Of a stretch of DNA of 64,000 nucleotides, positions 62,684 through 64,000 are shown one piece after another; the stretch's first letter is position 1; every line of letters begins with the position of its first letter. Origin of the DNA: Streptococcus parasanguinis (GTDB lineage Bacteria; Bacillota; Bacilli; Lactobacillales; Streptococcaceae); NCBI RefSeq assembly GCF_016648855.1, contig NZ_JACLQU010000001.1, forward strand, positions 186,001 through 250,000. The letters run 5' to 3'. The notes beneath the pieces are model-generated. The model did no database searches and was not told the DNA's origin. It was given only the letters and a program-made list of their open reading frames with translations. The position numbers and the translations under genes were made by a program.

Positions 62684-63893
62684 GCTTCTTCTCATTTCTC
62701 TTTAAATAATCGCGAATCGCTGCCACCATCTCCTGCACCTGATCATCCGCAAACACTTGGTTCACACCATTCTCTACATGATTGGTTCCTTCAAAAGAGA
62801 AAATCGGCAAGCCCAATTGATGGATCGTTTGCGTCACCTGATCCACCTCATCGTAAGGATTGATATCCAGATAGAAATCCAATTTTTCTAGGACCTTTCG
62901 ACTGGTCAAGGGATCAAAAGAGGGATAAAGAAAGAGGTTGGGGTAGCGTTCCAATTGCACCAAGTTAAAACCAAAATGGCTATGGGCAAGGACATGAATC
63001 GCTACGTCTGGCAACTCTTTTAACAAAGTCTCCAACTCGTGTATATCTGCTGTATGGGTATAAATGGCAGCATGATAAGGAAATTCTCCCACTAGGTCTT
63101 GATAGGTTTGCTTCAAAATCGGTTTTCGAAGCAAAATCTCCTCCCAAGAGAGGGCATAGTAAAACCACCATTGTTCCCGAAAACGATTGAAGCGTTTGGA
63201 GGTCCATGGTTTATTATGAGAGGTGTAGTGAATGACCGCCGGAATCCCTTGAAAGGCATCGTACCAGTCTAGATCTCCATAGAGGTATTGATCCTTATCA
63301 GAACCTACTTGTAAATTATAGGTCCAAGGTAATGGAAACCACGCATCTTTGAAATACAGATTCAAAATTCCTTGATCTCCGTAAACATGCTGATGGTGTT
63401 CACGAGTAAGATCAAAAAGTGCATCTGTTACTTGGTGCTCTTGCCACCAAGTCTTATCAATCACCAAAAGTCCAGCATTAAATCCATCTGTCGTCGTTGG
63501 CTTATCGACCACCGCACCCAGTCCATAACCTTTTAGATCGACCTCAAACAAAGGCGATAAATCCTGTGTAAAGATCATGTCACAATCCAGATAGAGGATC
63601 CGTTCTTCCTCCACAAACTCTGGAATAGCGTAACGGAAATAGGTCGCATAGTGAATATGGTCACTTGGAAGCGAGAAGGATTGGAATTGCTCGGGAGACA
63701 TCCGACAATTAATCACTTCTGAATCCAACTGGCGCAAGCGCTGATTCATGATAGCAAACCACTCCGTTGGTAGATCTTCATTTAAGACATAAATTTTCAA
63801 CTGATCCTGATGGGCGCACAGTGACTTCATAGCGGTTTCCAACTTTTCCATATAAGATAGATCTGCTGAAAACACGACAGCTTTTTTACTCAT
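62670..63893 (-). CDS. GT8 glycosyltransferase with C-terminal GtfB-like domain
   Basis: 407 aa. N-terminal GT8 domain (about 1-270): VVFSADLSYMEKLETAMKSL, ATYFRYAIPEF, LDCDMIFTQDLSPLF (DxD), GFNAGLLVID and VGDQGILNLYF-like QHVYGDQGILN and the acceptor HYTSHNKPW. A linker and C-terminal part (about 275-400) follow: LFLYPSFDP..., FYLDINPYDEV... and LPIFSFEGTNHVENG, which line up with the GtfB-like C-terminal half. First gene of the operon; AGGGGGAG precedes the ATG. Confidence 0.85.
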   Translation of the reverse strand: MSKKAVVFSADLSYMEKLETAMKSLCAHQDQLKIYVLNEDLPTEWFAIMNQRLRQLDSEVINCRMSPEQFQSFSLPSDHIHYATYFRYAIPEFVEEERILYLDCDMIFTQDLSPLFEVDLKGYGLGAVVDKPTTTDGFNAGLLVIDKTWWQEHQVTDALFDLTREHHQHVYGDQGILNLYFKDAWFPLPWTYNLQVGSDKDQYLYGDLDWYDAFQGIPAVIHYTSHNKPWTSKRFNRFREQWWFYYALSWEEILLRKPILKQTYQDLVGEFPYHAAIYTHTADIHELETLLKELPDVAIHVLAHSHFGFNLVQLERYPNLFLYPSFDPLTSRKVLEKLDFYLDINPYDEVDQVTQTIHQLGLPIFSFEGTNHVENGVNQVFADDQVQEMVAAIRDYLKRNEKKHGNK

Positions 63894-63917
63894 AACTCCC
63901 CCTTATTTTCTTCCATT

Positions 63918-63946
63918 AGAATACCATTTTCAAGAGAGGAAAACAA
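63918..63946 (-). promoter_or_regulatory. Promoter of the glycosyltransferase operon
   Basis: Minus strand TTGTTT (63941-63946), 17-base spacer ending TGG, TATTCT (63918-63923). It lies between an upstream terminator and the GT8 gene, so the four genes form their own transcription unit. Confidence 0.6.
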
Positions 63947-63958
63947 TTTCTAGGCCCC

Positions 63959-63991
63959 AAAAAGAGGCCTAGACAACCGTCTATGACCTCT
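63959..63991 (-). terminator. Terminator of a gene beyond the right edge
   Basis: Minus strand AGAGGTCATAGAC pairs with GTCTAGGCCTCT (two mismatches) then TTTT. It shows that another minus-strand gene ends just outside the window. Confidence 0.7.
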
Positions 63992-64000
63992 TTTAGAAAA

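Noticed and set aside
1..64000. tRNA, rRNA, prophage, integrase or intact IS genes
   Set aside because: None were recognised on either strand; the only recombinase-like gene is the chromosomal xerD-like one.

Overview
The window is a stretch of chromosome from an oral streptococcus of the mitis/sanguinis group. A Streptococcus parasanguinis / S. australis-like organism is my best guess, inferred from gene content only. The evidence is gene order shared with pneumococcus (snf2-murC-GNAT-mltG-greA; nrdR-dnaB-dnaI-nitroreductase-der; gnd-ritR; the metQ-M20-metN-metI-mptD operon), a GatCAB amidotransferase, streptococcal Rgg and PTS genes, moderate GC, and many extended -10 (TGnTATAAT-type) promoters. 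Most genes lie on the minus strand. I see no rRNA, tRNA, CRISPR array, prophage or intact insertion sequence.

Layout: 1-4.2 kb is a tightly overlapped minus-strand operon yneF-murI-rdgB-yfcE-cbpB-xerD-like-scpA. 4.2-9 kb holds lysA, a BI-1 family membrane protein, an HD protein, a SpoU methyltransferase, and plus-strand acyP and yidC. 9.1-17.5 kb is greA, mltG, two acetyltransferases, murC, a basic hypothetical protein and an Snf2 helicase. 17.5-18 kb is a 600-base gap with a promoter, a 19-codon ORF, a decayed small membrane-protein gene and two terminators. 18-22.7 kb is nrdR-dnaB-dnaI-nitroreductase-der. 22.8-30.6 kb holds an EEP-family hydrolase, ptsG with cre sites, the gnd-ritR pair, a flotillin and a YceD-like protein. 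30.7-33.2 kb is an Rgg regulator, a 58-aa protein and an MFS exporter, followed by a structured, possibly mobile element. 33.5-41 kb holds htpX-lemA, rsmG, a PfkB kinase, an SDR, a nucleoside phosphorylase with a 17-codon ABC-transporter remnant behind it, a DUF4299-type protein and trhO.

At 41-42.1 kb is a small XRE-regulated membrane-protein operon with a perfect 18-bp palindromic operator; its last gene has lost frame at its start. 42.2-49 kb is the sulfur amino-acid uptake region: a cystine-type binding protein, metQ, an M20 peptidase, metN, metI, an MptD-like S component, and an upstream M20 amidohydrolase preceded by a Met-box. 49-52.5 kb holds a lipoprotein, an EamA exporter and a catabolite-repressed butanediol dehydrogenase. 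52.5-55.6 kb is an AT-rich segment with a self-regulated TetR operon and an unusual kinase-less PASTA protein. 55.6-58.9 kb is gatCAB, and 59-64 kb is a four-gene glycosyltransferase operon with divergent GtfA/GtfB-like proteins, pointing to glycosylation of a serine-rich adhesin.

Two 176-bp copies of one structured repeat (35.8 kb and 53.8 kb, opposite orientation) each act as the 3' end of a gene. The least conventional items are the coiled-coil/PASTA protein, the reversed gtfB-gtfA glycosylation operon, the dispersed repeat, and two rRNA-methyltransferase-type genes that appear to be transcribed without leaders.
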